Part shown: in pieces, positions 10,656 to 19,212 of the stretch
Layout of the letters: every line of letters begins with the position of its first letter
How positions within the stretch are numbered: the first letter of the stretch is position 1
NCBI GenBank assembly: GCA_017626305.1
Contig: JAGAIW010000023.1
Location: forward strand, 1 to 42,035
DNA length: 42,035 nt
Origin: Clostridia bacterium
Lineage (GTDB): Bacteria; Bacillota; Clostridia; Christensenellales; Borkfalkiaceae
Direction: 5' to 3'
Notes under the pieces: model-generated
The model's database searches: none
What the model was told of the DNA's origin: nothing
What the model saw: only the letters and a program-made list of their open reading frames with translations
Translations under genes and position numbers: made by a program

Positions 10656-10684
10656 TTGACAAGCGTAAGGGAAAATGATAAAAT
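10656..10684 (+). promoter_or_regulatory. promoter of the str operon (rpsL)
   Basis: TTGACA (10656-10661) and TAAAAT (10679-10684) are separated by 17 bp, with an extended -10 TG (TGATAAAAT). The leader to rpsL is about 160 nt. It contains a C/G-rich stretch but no structure that I can assign. Confidence 0.75.
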
Positions 10685-10849
10685 TATAAGGCTGTGCAAT
10701 GGGGGTTACTATGCCCTGTTGTAAAAGCACGCGGTTACGTTCCGTGGAAAAACGGAAGGACAAGCCGCCTAAATTTGCTTTCTTTGAAATTGCGATAAGG
10801 GCAATTTCGAGAAAAATATATTCCAAATTTTTACAAGGAGGTCGACAAT

Positions 10850-11221
10850 ATGCCTACTATCAATCAGCTCATCAAGAAGGGTAGAGAACGGATTACGTAT
10901 AAATCCAAGAGCCCTATTCTTGACAACTGCCCTCAAAAGCGCGGCGTATGTTTGTCCGTAACCACGACTTCTCCCAAGAAGCCTAACTCCGCTATGCGTA
11001 AGATTGCCCGTGTGCGTCTTACCAACAAGCAAGAAGGTACGGTTTACATTCCCGGTGAAGGTCATAACCTTCAAGAGCACAGCTCCGTTTTGATTAGAGG
11101 CGGCCGTGTTAAGGACTTGCCCGGTGTACGTTATCATATCGTACGTGGCGCGCTTGATACTGCCGGCGTTGCAAAACGTAAGCAGTCCCGTTCGAAGTAC
11201 GGTGCGAAACGCCCTAAATAA
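10850..11221 (+). CDS. rpsL: 30S ribosomal protein S12
   Basis: This is the decoding-centre protein of the small ribosomal subunit, 123 residues long as in other Firmicutes. The central hallmark [13 protein letters not shown] and the later [13 protein letters not shown] loop are intact, including the lysines and proline whose changes give streptomycin resistance, so no resistance signature is seen. AGGAGG lies upstream of the ATG. It is the first gene of the str operon and is followed by an unusually long, structured 272-bp spacer before rpsG. Confidence 0.98.
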   Translation: MPTINQLIKKGRERITYKSKSPILDNCPQKRGVCLSVTTTSPKKPNSAMRKIARVRLTNKQEGTVYIPGEGHNLQEHSSVLIRGGRVKDLPGVRYHIVRGALDTAGVAKRKQSRSKYGAKRPK

Positions 11222-11493
11222 GGCGTAGCGCGTACAAGTAAGAAAGCATTTGCTTTTGCTAAGCGCGAAGGTCGCTTATAAAAATACCTTCGAAAGTCGC
11301 TTGCGTTTTAAGACTTCGTGAAACCAAAACGCAAAAGACCTACTTGTAATCGGAAATATTGCTCGAAAAAGCCCCGAATAAAAGTAGGCAGTATGCAACG
11401 CAAGTTGCAGAAGATTCGCACTTTGTAAAAAGCGCGATAGCTGTACTGAAGGGTAATGCCCTTATCAAAAAAATATCAAAGGAGGATACAAAT
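11222..11493 (+). promoter_or_regulatory. structured rpsL-rpsG intercistronic region
   Basis: This 272-bp spacer has no gene but several nested inverted repeats. An outer pair TACAAGTA (11233-11240) / TACTTGTA (11341-11348) encloses two stems: CGAAGGT (11266-11272) / ACCTTCG (11286-11292), and TTGCGTTTT (11301-11309) / AAAACGCAA (11326-11334). Together they would form a three-way junction. A competing stem, CGAAaGTC (11291-11298) / GACTTCG (11312-11318), cannot coexist with both. A separate AAGGG/CCCTT hairpin (11449-11463) lies about 18 nt before the rpsG ribosome binding site. In E. coli, S7 represses translation through the S12-S7 spacer; a similar role here is inference. Confidence 0.55.
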
Positions 11494-11964
11494 ATGCCCA
11501 GAAGAGGTAATGTCCCTAAAAGAGACGTTTTGCCCGATCCTATGTATAACAGCAAAGTGGTTACCAAACTTATCAACCAAATTATGTTAGACGGTAAAAA
11601 GGGTACGGCGCAAACAATTGTTTATGATGCATTCAAAATGATGGCTGATAAGTTGAATATGGAGCCGATGGAAATTTTCAAGCAGGCTATGGAAAACGTT
11701 ATGCCCGTCGTTGAAGTTAAAGCTCGTCGTGTAGGTGGTGCAAACTATCAAGTTCCTATCGAAATCAGACCGGAAAGACGTCAAACGCTCGCTATCCGTT
11801 GGATCGTTATCAACACGAGAAAGAGAAGCGAAAGAGAAATGTCCGCTCGTTTGGCTGCGGAACTTATGGACGCGTACAACAACGCAGGCGGTTCCGTAAA
11901 GAAGAAAGAAGACACGCATAGAATGGCTGAGGCGAACAAAGCATTCGCTCATTTTAGATTCTAA
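11494..11964 (+). CDS. rpsG: 30S ribosomal protein S7
   Basis: This is the primary binder of the 3' major domain of 16S rRNA. It is 156 residues from [16 protein letters not shown], exactly the usual S7 length. The start is fixed by AAAGGAGG just upstream and by family alignment; the frame is open further upstream but that extension lies in the structured spacer. fusA begins 12 bp after the stop. Confidence 0.97.
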   Translation: MPRRGNVPKRDVLPDPMYNSKVVTKLINQIMLDGKKGTAQTIVYDAFKMMADKLNMEPMEIFKQAMENVMPVVEVKARRVGGANYQVPIEIRPERRQTLAIRWIVINTRKRSEREMSARLAAELMDAYNNAGGSVKKKEDTHRMAEANKAFAHFRF

Positions 11965-11976
11965 AAGAGGTAAGAT

Positions 11977-14058
11977 ATGGCAAGAGAATACGATTTACTC
12001 CACACTAGAAACTTCGGTATTATGGCGCATATCGACGCAGGTAAAACGACGACTACCGAACGTATCCTTTTCTATACGGGTAAAACGCATAAAATCGGTG
12101 ATACCCACGAAGGTACCGCCGTTATGGACTGGATGGCGCAGGAACAAGAGCGTGGTATTACCATTACTTCCGCTGCTACCACCTGTATTTGGAAAGGACA
12201 CCGTTTCAACATTATCGATACCCCGGGTCACGTAGACTTCACGGTCGAAGTTGAACGTTCGCTCCGCGTCCTTGACGGCGCAGTAGCAACGTTCTGCGCA
12301 AAGGGTGGCGTTGAACCGCAATCCGAAACCGTATGGCGTCAGGCGGACAACTATAAAGTTCCCCGTATCGCATACGTTAATAAAATGGACATCAACGGCG
12401 CGGACTACTTCCGCGTAGAAAAGATGATTCGCGAACGTCTTGGCGCAAACCCCGTTATTATCGAACTTCCTATCGGAAAGGAAGAAACCTTCCGCGGTAT
12501 CGTAGACCTTATCCGCATGGAAGCGGAAGTTTACTACGACGACCTTGGTAAGGATTTCCGTAAAGAACCCATTCCCGAAGACATGGTGGATTTGGCGAAT
12601 GAATACCGTGCGAAGCTCGTTGAAGAAGCGGCGTCTGCTAGCGACGAGCTTATGGAAAAATACTTCGAAGAAGGGGATTTGTCCGAAGAAGACATCATTC
12701 AAGGGCTTCGTGCCCGTTGCTTGCAAATGGAAGCGATTCCTATGCTTTGCGGTTCTTCCTACAAGAACAAGGGCGTTCAGTTCTTGCTTGACGCGGTTAT
12801 CAACTTCCTTCCCAGTCCTTTGGACGTAGACCACGTTAAGGGTGTAAACCCCGATACGGGCGAAGAAGAAGAAAGAAAGACGTCGGACGACGAACCTTTC
12901 TCCGGTCTTGCATTTAAAATTGCCACCGACCCGTTCGTTGGTTCGCTTGCATATTTCCGCGCGTATTCGGGCGTTTTGGAAGCAGGTTCTTACGTGTACA
13001 ACTCCACCAAAGAAAAGAAGGAAAGAGTTGGCCGTTTGGTGCAAATGCACTCCAACGAAAGAAAGGATATTCCCGAAATTTGTTCGGGTGATATCTGCGC
13101 AATCGTCGGCTTGAAGTATACCACCACGGGTGATACGCTCTGCGACGAAAAGCACCCCATCATTCTCGAAAAGATGGTATTCCCCGAACCCGTTATTCAG
13201 CTTTCCTTAGAGCCTAAGACAAAAGCAGGTCAAGAAAAGATGACGATGGCGCTTATTAAGCTTGCGGAAGAAGACCCTACGTTCAAGACGTACACCGATC
13301 AAGAAACGGGTCAAACGATTATCGCAGGTATGGGTGAGTTGCACCTTGACATTATCGTTGACCGTTTGCTTAGAGAATTCAAGGTAGAAGCCAACGTCGG
13401 CGCGCCCCAAGTTGCATACAGAGAAACCTTCCGCAAAGAAGTGGAAGCCGAAGGTATGTACAAGCGTCAATCGGGTGGTAAAGGTCAATACGGTCATTGT
13501 AAATTGCGCTTAATTCCCCAAGAACCGGGCGCAGGCTACGCTTTTGAAGACCAAACGGTTGGCGGGTCTATTCCTAAGGAATATATTCCTGCTATCGACA
13601 AGGGTATTCAAGAAGCGGCGAAAAACGGTTTCCTTGCGGGCTACGAAATCGTAGACTTCAAGGTAGTCGTATACGACGGTTCGTACCACGAAGTCGACTC
13701 GTCCGAAATGGCGTTCAAAATTGCAGGCTCGATGGGCTTTAAAAACGGTATGGAAAAAGCAAATCCCGTGCTGCTTGAACCCATCATGAAAGTGCAAATC
13801 ATTACGCCCGAAGACTACTTCGGTGACTTGATGGGTAACGTTTCGGGTCGTCGCGGTACTATCCTTGGTACGGACGATAGAAACGGCGCGAAGATTATCG
13901 ACGCAGAAATCCCGCTTTCTGAAATGTTCGGTTATGCAACGGAGCTTCGTTCGAGAACGCAAGGTCGTGGTCAATTCACGATGCAGTTCGATCATTATAA
14001 CGAAGTACCTTCTAGCATTTCCAAGGAAATTATCGAAAAGCGCGGTAAAAAGAACTAA
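11977..14058 (+). CDS. fusA: elongation factor G
   Basis: This translocation GTPase is 693 residues long, the full normal length. It has the P-loop AHIDAGKT (17-24), the switch region with [11 protein letters not shown], the DTPGHVDF motif and NKMD. Domain IV (GQYGHCKL) and the C-terminal domain V are intact. AGAGGT precedes the ATG, 12 bp after rpsG, so it is cotranscribed with rpsL and rpsG. No second, divergent fusA-like copy is in the window. A strong inverted repeat follows the stop. Confidence 0.98.
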   Translation: MAREYDLLHTRNFGIMAHIDAGKTTTTERILFYTGKTHKIGDTHEGTAVMDWMAQEQERGITITSAATTCIWKGHRFNIIDTPGHVDFTVEVERSLRVLDGAVATFCAKGGVEPQSETVWRQADNYKVPRIAYVNKMDINGADYFRVEKMIRERLGANPVIIELPIGKEETFRGIVDLIRMEAEVYYDDLGKDFRKEPIPEDMVDLANEYRAKLVEEAASASDELMEKYFEEGDLSEEDIIQGLRARCLQMEAIPMLCGSSYKNKGVQFLLDAVINFLPSPLDVDHVKGVNPDTGEEEERKTSDDEPFSGLAFKIATDPFVGSLAYFRAYSGVLEAGSYVYNSTKEKKERVGRLVQMHSNERKDIPEICSGDICAIVGLKYTTTGDTLCDEKHPIILEKMVFPEPVIQLSLEPKTKAGQEKMTMALIKLAEEDPTFKTYTDQETGQTIIAGMGELHLDIIVDRLLREFKVEANVGAPQVAYRETFRKEVEAEGMYKRQSGGKGQYGHCKLRLIPQEPGAGYAFEDQTVGGSIPKEYIPAIDKGIQEAAKNGFLAGYEIVDFKVVVYDGSYHEVDSSEMAFKIAGSMGFKNGMEKANPVLLEPIMKVQIITPEDYFGDLMGNVSGRRGTILGTDDRNGAKIIDAEIPLSEMFGYATELRSRTQGRGQFTMQFDHYNEVPSSISKEIIEKRGKKN

Positions 14059-14072
14059 TTTGTTCGCATGAT

Positions 14073-14105
14073 TTACTTTTCCCGCAAAAAATGCGGGAAA
14101 AGTAA
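14073..14105 (+). terminator. inverted repeat after fusA, probable terminator
   Basis: A perfect 14-bp stem (TTACTTTTCCCGCA / TGCGGGAAAAGTAA) with a 5-nt A loop lies 15 bp after the fusA stop. It has no clean U-run, so termination may be partial or assisted. tuf has its own promoter downstream. Confidence 0.6.
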
Positions 14106-14146
14106 GAAAATTTATCAAAAATTTTGCAAAAACACTATTCAAACAT

Positions 14147-14175
14147 TTGATAAATTATAAATTTTAGGATATAAT
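14147..14175 (+). promoter_or_regulatory. tuf promoter
   Basis: TTGATA (14147-14152) and TATAAT (14170-14175) are separated by 17 bp. This makes tuf transcriptionally independent of the rpsL-rpsG-fusA unit. Confidence 0.75.
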
Positions 14176-14310
14176 AGATATGTCCAAGATACGGACAAGT
14201 ATTATATCAAACGTCATTTGTAAAAATGATAGGTAGCTGCGTCCTAGACGGATAAGGTTATCATTTTAAAAATAAAAAAAATATTATAAGAAAAATCGGA
14301 GGATTTAAAA
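14176..14310 (+). promoter_or_regulatory. structured tuf leader
   Basis: The leader of about 130 nt contains a TGTCC/GGACA hairpin (14180-14196). A larger stem, AAAATGATA (14223-14231) / TATCATTTT (14259-14267), encloses a small CGTC/GACG hairpin (14240-14250). It also holds the block ACGGATAAGGT (14248-14258), which recurs in the leader of the CPBP protease gene. The ribosome binding site is CGGAGGA at about 14298. Confidence 0.5.
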
Positions 14311-15531
14311 ATGGCTAAAGCTAAATTTGACAGAAGCAAACCCCACGTTAACATTGGTACGATCGGCCACGTTGACCACGGTAAAACGACTTTGACCGCA
14401 GCTATCACGATGGTAATGGCAGCTCGCGGCGGCGCAGAAAAGATGAGATACGACCAAATCGATAAAGCTCCCGAAGAAAGAGCACGTGGTATCACAATCA
14501 ATACTGCACACGTTGAATATCAAACGGATTCCCGTCACTACGCGCACGTTGACTGCCCGGGTCACGCGGACTACGTTAAGAACATGATCACGGGTGCTGC
14601 ACAAATGGACGGTGCTATCCTTGTTTGTGCTGCTACCGACGGTCCTATGCCCCAAACTCGCGAACACATCTTGCTTGCTCGCCAAGTAGGCGTTCCTTAT
14701 ATCGTTGTATTCATGAACAAGACTGACCTTGTTGACGACGAAGAACTTCTTGAACTTGTTGAAATGGACATCAGAGACTTGCTCTCTTCCTACGACTTCC
14801 CTGGCGACGATATCCCCGTTATCCGTGGTTCCGCTTTGAAAGCGCTTGAAGTTGCAAGCTCCGACAAGCCCGCTGATGAAATCATGGCTGATCCCGCAGT
14901 TGCTCCTATCCTTGAATTGATGGACGCTGTTGACAGCTACATTCCTACCCCCGCTCGTGAAGATGCGAAACCCTTCCTTCTTCCCGTAGAAGACGTATTC
15001 ACCATTTCTGGTCGTGGTACGGTTGCTACTGGTCGTATCGAACGTGGTGTTGCGCACGTTAACGAACCCGCTGAAATCGTTGGTCTTATCGACAAACCTA
15101 TGACGACGACGATTACTGGTTTGGAAATGTTCCATAAGCTCCTTGACGAAGCTATGGCAGGCGACAACGTAGGTGCGTTGCTTCGTGGTATCAACAGAAC
15201 GGATATCCAAAAGGGTCAAGTTATTGCGAAACCTGGTTCGGTTGCTACTGGTACGGAATTCACCGCTCAGGTTTACGTTCTTACCAAAGATGAAGGTGGT
15301 CGTCACACCGCATTCTTCAACCATTACAGACCTCAATTCTTCCTTCGTACGACGGACGTTACCGGTATGATCGAACTTCCCGAAGGCGTAGAAATGGTTA
15401 TGCCTGGCGACAATATCGAAATGAAAGTTGTTCTTATTAAGCCCGTAGCGCTTGAAGAAGGTCTTCGTTTCGCTATCCGTGAAGGCGGTAGAACGGTTGG
15501 TTCTGGTGTTATCGCGAAAATCATCAAATAA
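14311..15531 (+). CDS. tuf: elongation factor Tu
   Basis: This GTPase delivers aminoacyl-tRNA to the ribosome. Its 406 residues include the P-loop GHVDHGKT (19-26), [20 protein letters not shown] and NKTD. Domains 2 and 3 are complete. Codon choice shows the strong bias of highly expressed genes (many GGT, CGT, GAA, GTT). It is preceded by its own promoter and structured leader and followed by a terminator with a UUCG loop. Confidence 0.98.
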   Translation: MAKAKFDRSKPHVNIGTIGHVDHGKTTLTAAITMVMAARGGAEKMRYDQIDKAPEERARGITINTAHVEYQTDSRHYAHVDCPGHADYVKNMITGAAQMDGAILVCAATDGPMPQTREHILLARQVGVPYIVVFMNKTDLVDDEELLELVEMDIRDLLSSYDFPGDDIPVIRGSALKALEVASSDKPADEIMADPAVAPILELMDAVDSYIPTPAREDAKPFLLPVEDVFTISGRGTVATGRIERGVAHVNEPAEIVGLIDKPMTTTITGLEMFHKLLDEAMAGDNVGALLRGINRTDIQKGQVIAKPGSVATGTEFTAQVYVLTKDEGGRHTAFFNHYRPQFFLRTTDVTGMIELPEGVEMVMPGDNIEMKVVLIKPVALEEGLRFAIREGGRTVGSGVIAKIIK

Positions 15532-15550
15532 TTGATTGAAACAAAACAAA

Positions 15551-15582
15551 AAAACAGCTTATCTTCGGATAGGCTGTTTTTT
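15551..15582 (+). terminator. terminator after tuf with UUCG tetraloop
   Basis: AAAACAGCTTATC (15551-15563) and GATAGGCTGTTTT (15568-15580) form a 13-bp stem with one G-U pair. The loop is a very stable C(UUCG)G, followed by T-rich sequence. Confidence 0.9.
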
Positions 15583-15583
15583 A

Positions 15584-15612
15584 TTGCAAATTCCTTATAA
15601 ATATGCTATAAT
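15584..15612 (+). promoter_or_regulatory. promoter of the CPBP protease gene
   Basis: TTGCAA (15584-15589) and TATAAT (15607-15612) are separated by 17 bp, with an extended -10 TGC. It lies directly after the tuf terminator. Confidence 0.7.
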
Positions 15613-15813
15613 ATCGTAAGATACAAGAAGTAACACGCAAAAGAGTGTATATTTGAAGTATTATCTGTAAAAAACAATATATTCGGTATTAAATTTAACG
15701 GATAAGGTACGATATCATTATAAACGACAATATAAGGTCGCGACTTCCACCATAATGCTTACGATTATCTCGTAAAAATCGATAAAAATAGGGGCTAAAT
15801 CACGCGAAAAACA
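15613..15813 (+). promoter_or_regulatory. 200-nt leader sharing blocks with the tuf leader
   Basis: This long untranslated region contains, in the same order as the tuf leader, AAGTATTAT (15656-15664), TGTAAAAA (15666-15673), ACGGATAAGGT (15698-15708) and then TATCATT (from 15713). The remainder, to the ATG at 15814, holds no gene and only a weak ribosome binding site (AGGGG near 15790). Confidence 0.4.
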
Positions 15814-16632
15814 ATGAGTAAAGCAAATAGACGAAACTACATATACGGCTTAATTATCGGGCTTTTTTTCCTGCTAACGCTGTTGTTTTCTTGGATTCCG
15901 ATTACCATATTTGCGGAAAAGCATAGAAACGCTTGGCTTGGCGCTATTTTGCAGCAAGCCTGCGGTATCGTTGCAGTTGTTGCCTTGGCGAATTATTTAA
16001 AAATACGCTTGTTTTCACGCCCAGAATGTCTTATATTTCTTATCCCGTGTCTTATCATAGCCATAGATAACTTTCCGTTTTGGTCGTATTTTAGCGGCAA
16101 TATGCAGCTTGTAGGGACAAACCCAACAGACGTGCTGTTGTTTAGTTTGTACTGCTTGTGTATAGGGCTTTTTGAAGAGCTTGTTTTTCGCGGATTGCTA
16201 TTCTATCTTTTGGCGTCTTATTTTAGTAAGGATAGGAAAGGGCTTATCAAAACGTTTGTATGTTCTTCGGTAATTTTCGGCTTAGCGCATTTAACAAACC
16301 TATTTGGCGGAGCAGGGTTACCTGCGACGCTGTTACAGGTGGGATATACCACGTTGACAGGCGGATTGTTTGCATTTGCCTTTATAAAGACGAAAAACGT
16401 GTTGTTCCCTGCATGTATTCACGCGTTGTATAATTTTTGCGGTCTGATTTTGGAAACACCACAAAATCTTGGCTTAGGAACGGGTGTAGTCTTTGATATA
16501 GGCACGGTAATCATGATGGCGACTATTAGCGTCGTAATAGGTGCATTTGTACTGTATTGCTTGGCAAAATACCCCGAAAACGAAAGAAAAACCTTATATA
16601 ATCGCCTGTTGGGCGTCAATACGGAGAAATAA
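15814..16632 (+). CDS. CPBP family intramembrane glutamic protease
   Basis: This 272-residue, highly hydrophobic protein has about eight membrane segments. It carries the CPBP (CAAX protease and bacteriocin-processing) signatures: a paired glutamate EE (121-122) followed by the arginine of FRG (R126), and a second motif FGLAHL with catalytic histidine 159. Members process membrane proteins or peptides or give bacteriocin self-immunity; no bacteriocin gene is beside it, so the substrate is unknown. It is monocistronic, with its own promoter and a long leader. Confidence 0.85.
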   Translation: MSKANRRNYIYGLIIGLFFLLTLLFSWIPITIFAEKHRNAWLGAILQQACGIVAVVALANYLKIRLFSRPECLIFLIPCLIIAIDNFPFWSYFSGNMQLVGTNPTDVLLFSLYCLCIGLFEELVFRGLLFYLLASYFSKDRKGLIKTFVCSSVIFGLAHLTNLFGGAGLPATLLQVGYTTLTGGLFAFAFIKTKNVLFPACIHALYNFCGLILETPQNLGLGTGVVFDIGTVIMMATISVVIGAFVLYCLAKYPENERKTLYNRLLGVNTEK

Positions 16633-16656
16633 TACGTAAATACCCGCAAAACCACC

Positions 16657-16743
16657 TATTATGTCACACATAATACCTATGTCTGGCAGAATAGGTTGTA
16701 TAATTACTATGTTATACATAATAATTACGCCTGACATAGTAAT
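16657..16743. repeat. cluster of three adjacent small palindromes
   Basis: Three inverted repeats follow each other: TATTATGT/ACATAATA with a 3-nt loop (16657-16675), CCTAT/ATAGG (16676-16695), and ATTACTATGT/ACATAGTAAT (16703-16743). The pentamer TATGT recurs throughout. No coding sequence is present. It lies between the convergent CPBP and AraC genes, just before their shared terminator. Confidence 0.5.
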
Positions 16744-16745
16744 AT

Positions 16746-16781
16746 AAAAAATGCCGTCTGATGATATAGACGGCGTTTTTT
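16746..16781. terminator. bidirectional terminator between CPBP and AraC genes
   Basis: GCCGTCT (16753-16759) and AGACGGC (16768-16774) are flanked by a run of A on the left and T on the right, giving a 14-bp stem with U-runs in both directions. Confidence 0.88.
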
Positions 16782-16824
16782 ATATAAGTATTCGATTTAT
16801 TCTGTAAATATTAAATAAGAAAAT

Positions 16825-17634
16825 TCAATGATTAGCCTTTTGGTGATTTTTTGGGGTAACACCAAAGTATTTTCTAAATTTTGTGATAAAGTTTGCGTAA
16901 TCGTCAAAGCCTGAACAAAAACAGGCTTGTGATATAGTAGCTCCTTGGGATAGAAGTTCCTTTGCATAGGAGAGCTTTTTGGTGAGAATATATTTATGGG
17001 GCGTAATATTCAAATATTTTTTAAATAGTTGATGGATATACGAAGGGGAAAAGTGCGTAAGTTGCGCAATAGTTTCTACCGTTTTAATTTGTGGCAAATG
17101 ATTATGAATGGTTTCTATAATGCTTTGCAAACATTCATTTTTTCCCATTTTTACTTCAATATTGTTTTCCGTTTCGTTTAATAGACAAAGCACCTTCAAA
17201 ATATTCGCAAAAAGATAATGCTCGCCGATAGGAGAGCTTTGTTTTTTATAGATTTCTTCCATTAAAGAAACAATCGTTTCATGTTTTCGTGAGATAAATA
17301 CGTTTTCAAACCCTTTGGGTCTATTGATGATTTTGTTTGCAAGAGCGGGGTAGGCTTTTAAAAAAGAAGGTGCAAGCGATATTTGATACCACTCCATTTC
17401 CTGCGTAGTGTCGCTCTTTCCGAAATGATATTCTTGCGGAGCGTACACTCTAATTTCGTTGCCGCTATGATAATAAATATTGTTTTCAATAAAAAGCTGC
17501 ATTTGTCCGCGGATATGGATAAAGATTTCCGCGTGGTCGTGCGCGTGATAGGTTTCACTCCAAAACGCAGGCGATACAAGCCCGCTGACGTGGTGTAAGC
17601 TGATTTCCGATTGTATAATGGTTTTTACGTCCAT
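16825..17634 (-). CDS. AraC family transcriptional regulator
   Basis: This 269-residue regulator has an N-terminal cupin-type sugar-sensing domain (histidines in YHAHDHAEIFIHIRG) and a C-terminal double helix-turn-helix of about 100 residues (second half ACFCSGFDDYANFITKFRKYFGVTP). The start is set at the ATG complementary to 17632-17634, with GGAG 7 nt upstream; the longer frame begins inside the promoter. It is divergent from the GH10 xylanase gene, so activation of xylanase in response to xylo-oligosaccharides is a reasonable inference. Confidence 0.9.
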   Translation of the reverse strand: MDVKTIIQSEISLHHVSGLVSPAFWSETYHAHDHAEIFIHIRGQMQLFIENNIYYHSGNEIRVYAPQEYHFGKSDTTQEMEWYQISLAPSFLKAYPALANKIINRPKGFENVFISRKHETIVSLMEEIYKKQSSPIGEHYLFANILKVLCLLNETENNIEVKMGKNECLQSIIETIHNHLPQIKTVETIAQLTHFSPSYIHQLFKKYLNITPHKYILTKKLSYAKELLSQGATISQACFCSGFDDYANFITKFRKYFGVTPKNHQKANH

Positions 17635-17662
17635 GCTTGTCTCCAACGATATGAGTAGATAA

Positions 17663-17691
17663 ATTATAGCATAGTCGCCAAGCTCTGTCAA
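17663..17691 (-). promoter_or_regulatory. promoter of the AraC regulator gene
   Basis: Read on the minus strand, TTGACA (17686-17691) and TATAAT (17663-17668) are separated by 17 bp, with an extended -10 TGC. Confidence 0.75.
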
Positions 17692-17756
17692 TCAAAAAAC
17701 AGTATAGAAAATAAAAGTTTTACTGTAAATAATCAAATAGAATTTTGAAAAATATA

Positions 17757-17765
17757 TGGTATAAT
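17757..17765 (+). promoter_or_regulatory. extended -10 of the xylanase gene, no clear -35
   Basis: TGGTATAAT (TATAAT at 17760-17765) has the extended TG but no recognisable -35 at the right distance. This fits a promoter that needs an activator such as the divergent AraC protein. Confidence 0.6.
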
Positions 17766-17795
17766 AAAGTTATAATCATAAAAAAGGAGATTTAT

Positions 17796-19145
17796 ATGAC
17801 AAACGGAATAGAAACGATTATCAAAAAATTTGATAGTTATAACGATTATTTAAGCGGCAAAATCACGAGAGATATTGAAGAAAATCGAAAAGGACAGTTT
17901 GCGTTATGTTTTAAAAATCAGGACGGCGAACTGCTTTCTGACGTGCACGTAAAAATCAAACAAAAGAAACATGCGTTTAAATTTGGTTGTAGCTCGTTTT
18001 ATCTCGATCAATTTGAAGACGAAGAAAGAAGAAAGCTTTATAGAGAACGCTTTAAGCAGGTTTTCAATTACGCCGTCGTTCCGTTTTACTGGGATACGTT
18101 AGAAGTTGAACAGGGAAAACCGAGATTTGAAAGCGATTCGCCTTTCGTTTCTCGCCGTCCGCCGATTGATACAATTATGAATTTTTGCAAAGAAAACGGT
18201 ATCCGAGCGAAGGGGCATTGTCTTGTCTATAATGCCTTTCAGCCACAATGGATATCGGATGATAATGAAATTCTCAAAAGACAAGTCGATAAACGAATAA
18301 AGGAAATTGCGCAGCGGTACGGAGACGATATTTTTGACTTTGACGTCATCAACGAGATGATTACTATTTATAAAAATGCATACAAGGGGAATAGTGTGCG
18401 TAATTTACAAATCACGGACGAGCCGAACCATGAAAAATGGGCGTTCGATACTTGTAGACGGTATCTTCCCAACGCGAATTTATACTGGAACGAAGGCATG
18501 TTTGAAACCTTTGGCGAGCACTATAAGGGATTCCGTAGCTTTTATTATCTTATCATTGAAAAAATGCTGCGGGAAGGCGTGAAAATCGACGGGCTTGGCA
18601 TGCAATATCATGCATACGCGCCCAAAGAAACGGCGGATAAACATCTTAGTACGGTATGCAATCCGCTTAGAATTATCGACGTTTTGGAAAGATACGGCGA
18701 TTTTAAGCTCCCGATTCATATTTCCGAAGTTTCCATACCGTCTTACTCCAACGAAAGTCAAGATGAAGAGCTGCAAGCAGAGCTGACCAAACGCCTTTTC
18801 AAACTTTGGTTTTCGAGTAAATATTGCGAATCTATCGTTTGGTGGAATCTTTGTGATAATACAGCGTATCAAAGCGAAAACGCTTTTCACGCAGGTCTTT
18901 TGCGTAACGATTGCAGCGAAAAACCTGCCTATAAAGAGATCGATCGATTGATTAACAAGGAATGGAATACCAGCCTTGAACAAAACGTATCGGGATGTCT
19001 TAGATTTAGCGGCTTTTACGGTGAATATGAAATAGAAGTCGAATATCAAGGGCAAAAGCTTGTAAAAACCATTTCTTTGCGGCGCGATAACACGGGGTAC
19101 GATAACCGTTTGTGTGATTTTAGAATAAAAGAAATCGTATTATAA
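17796..19145 (+). CDS. GH10 endo-1,4-beta-xylanase, intracellular type
   Basis: This 449-residue glycoside hydrolase family 10 enzyme cleaves beta-1,4-xylan or xylo-oligosaccharides. The acid/base glutamate is E187 in DFDVINEM and the nucleophile is E311 in HISEVSIP. Other GH10 landmarks are KGHCLVYN and the late VWWNLCDN tryptophan motif. There is no signal peptide, so the enzyme probably works inside the cell on imported oligosaccharides. About 45 C-terminal residues form a small extra beta-rich extension. The start at 17796 has AAAGGAGA upstream. It stands alone, divergent from an AraC regulator, and ends at a strong terminator. Confidence 0.9.
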   Translation: MTNGIETIIKKFDSYNDYLSGKITRDIEENRKGQFALCFKNQDGELLSDVHVKIKQKKHAFKFGCSSFYLDQFEDEERRKLYRERFKQVFNYAVVPFYWDTLEVEQGKPRFESDSPFVSRRPPIDTIMNFCKENGIRAKGHCLVYNAFQPQWISDDNEILKRQVDKRIKEIAQRYGDDIFDFDVINEMITIYKNAYKGNSVRNLQITDEPNHEKWAFDTCRRYLPNANLYWNEGMFETFGEHYKGFRSFYYLIIEKMLREGVKIDGLGMQYHAYAPKETADKHLSTVCNPLRIIDVLERYGDFKLPIHISEVSIPSYSNESQDEELQAELTKRLFKLWFSSKYCESIVWWNLCDNTAYQSENAFHAGLLRNDCSEKPAYKEIDRLINKEWNTSLEQNVSGCLRFSGFYGEYEIEVEYQGQKLVKTISLRRDNTGYDNRLCDFRIKEIVL

Positions 19146-19167
19146 AAAGATAGATAGTTTTATATGA

Positions 19168-19200
19168 CAATTCTCCACCCGAGTATCGGGTGGAGAATTG
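19168..19200. terminator. bidirectional terminator between xylanase and potD
   Basis: A perfect 15-bp inverted repeat (CAATTCTCCACCCGA / TCGGGTGGAGAATTG) with a 3-nt loop lies between the convergent stop codons. Confidence 0.85.
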
Positions 19201-19212
19201 TTGTTTATACGG

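Noticed and set aside
10850-11221. Streptomycin-resistance change in S12
   Set aside because: The PKKPNS lysines and the KDLPG loop are the wild-type residues.
11995-13155. 386-codon open frame on the minus strand opposite fusA
   Set aside because: It lies wholly inside fusA, has no ribosome binding site and a protein composition typical of the mirror of a codon-biased gene.
14305-15549. 414-codon open frame on the minus strand opposite tuf
   Set aside because: It is the antisense shadow of a highly codon-biased gene; the residues show no family motif and the same-strand tuf is certain.
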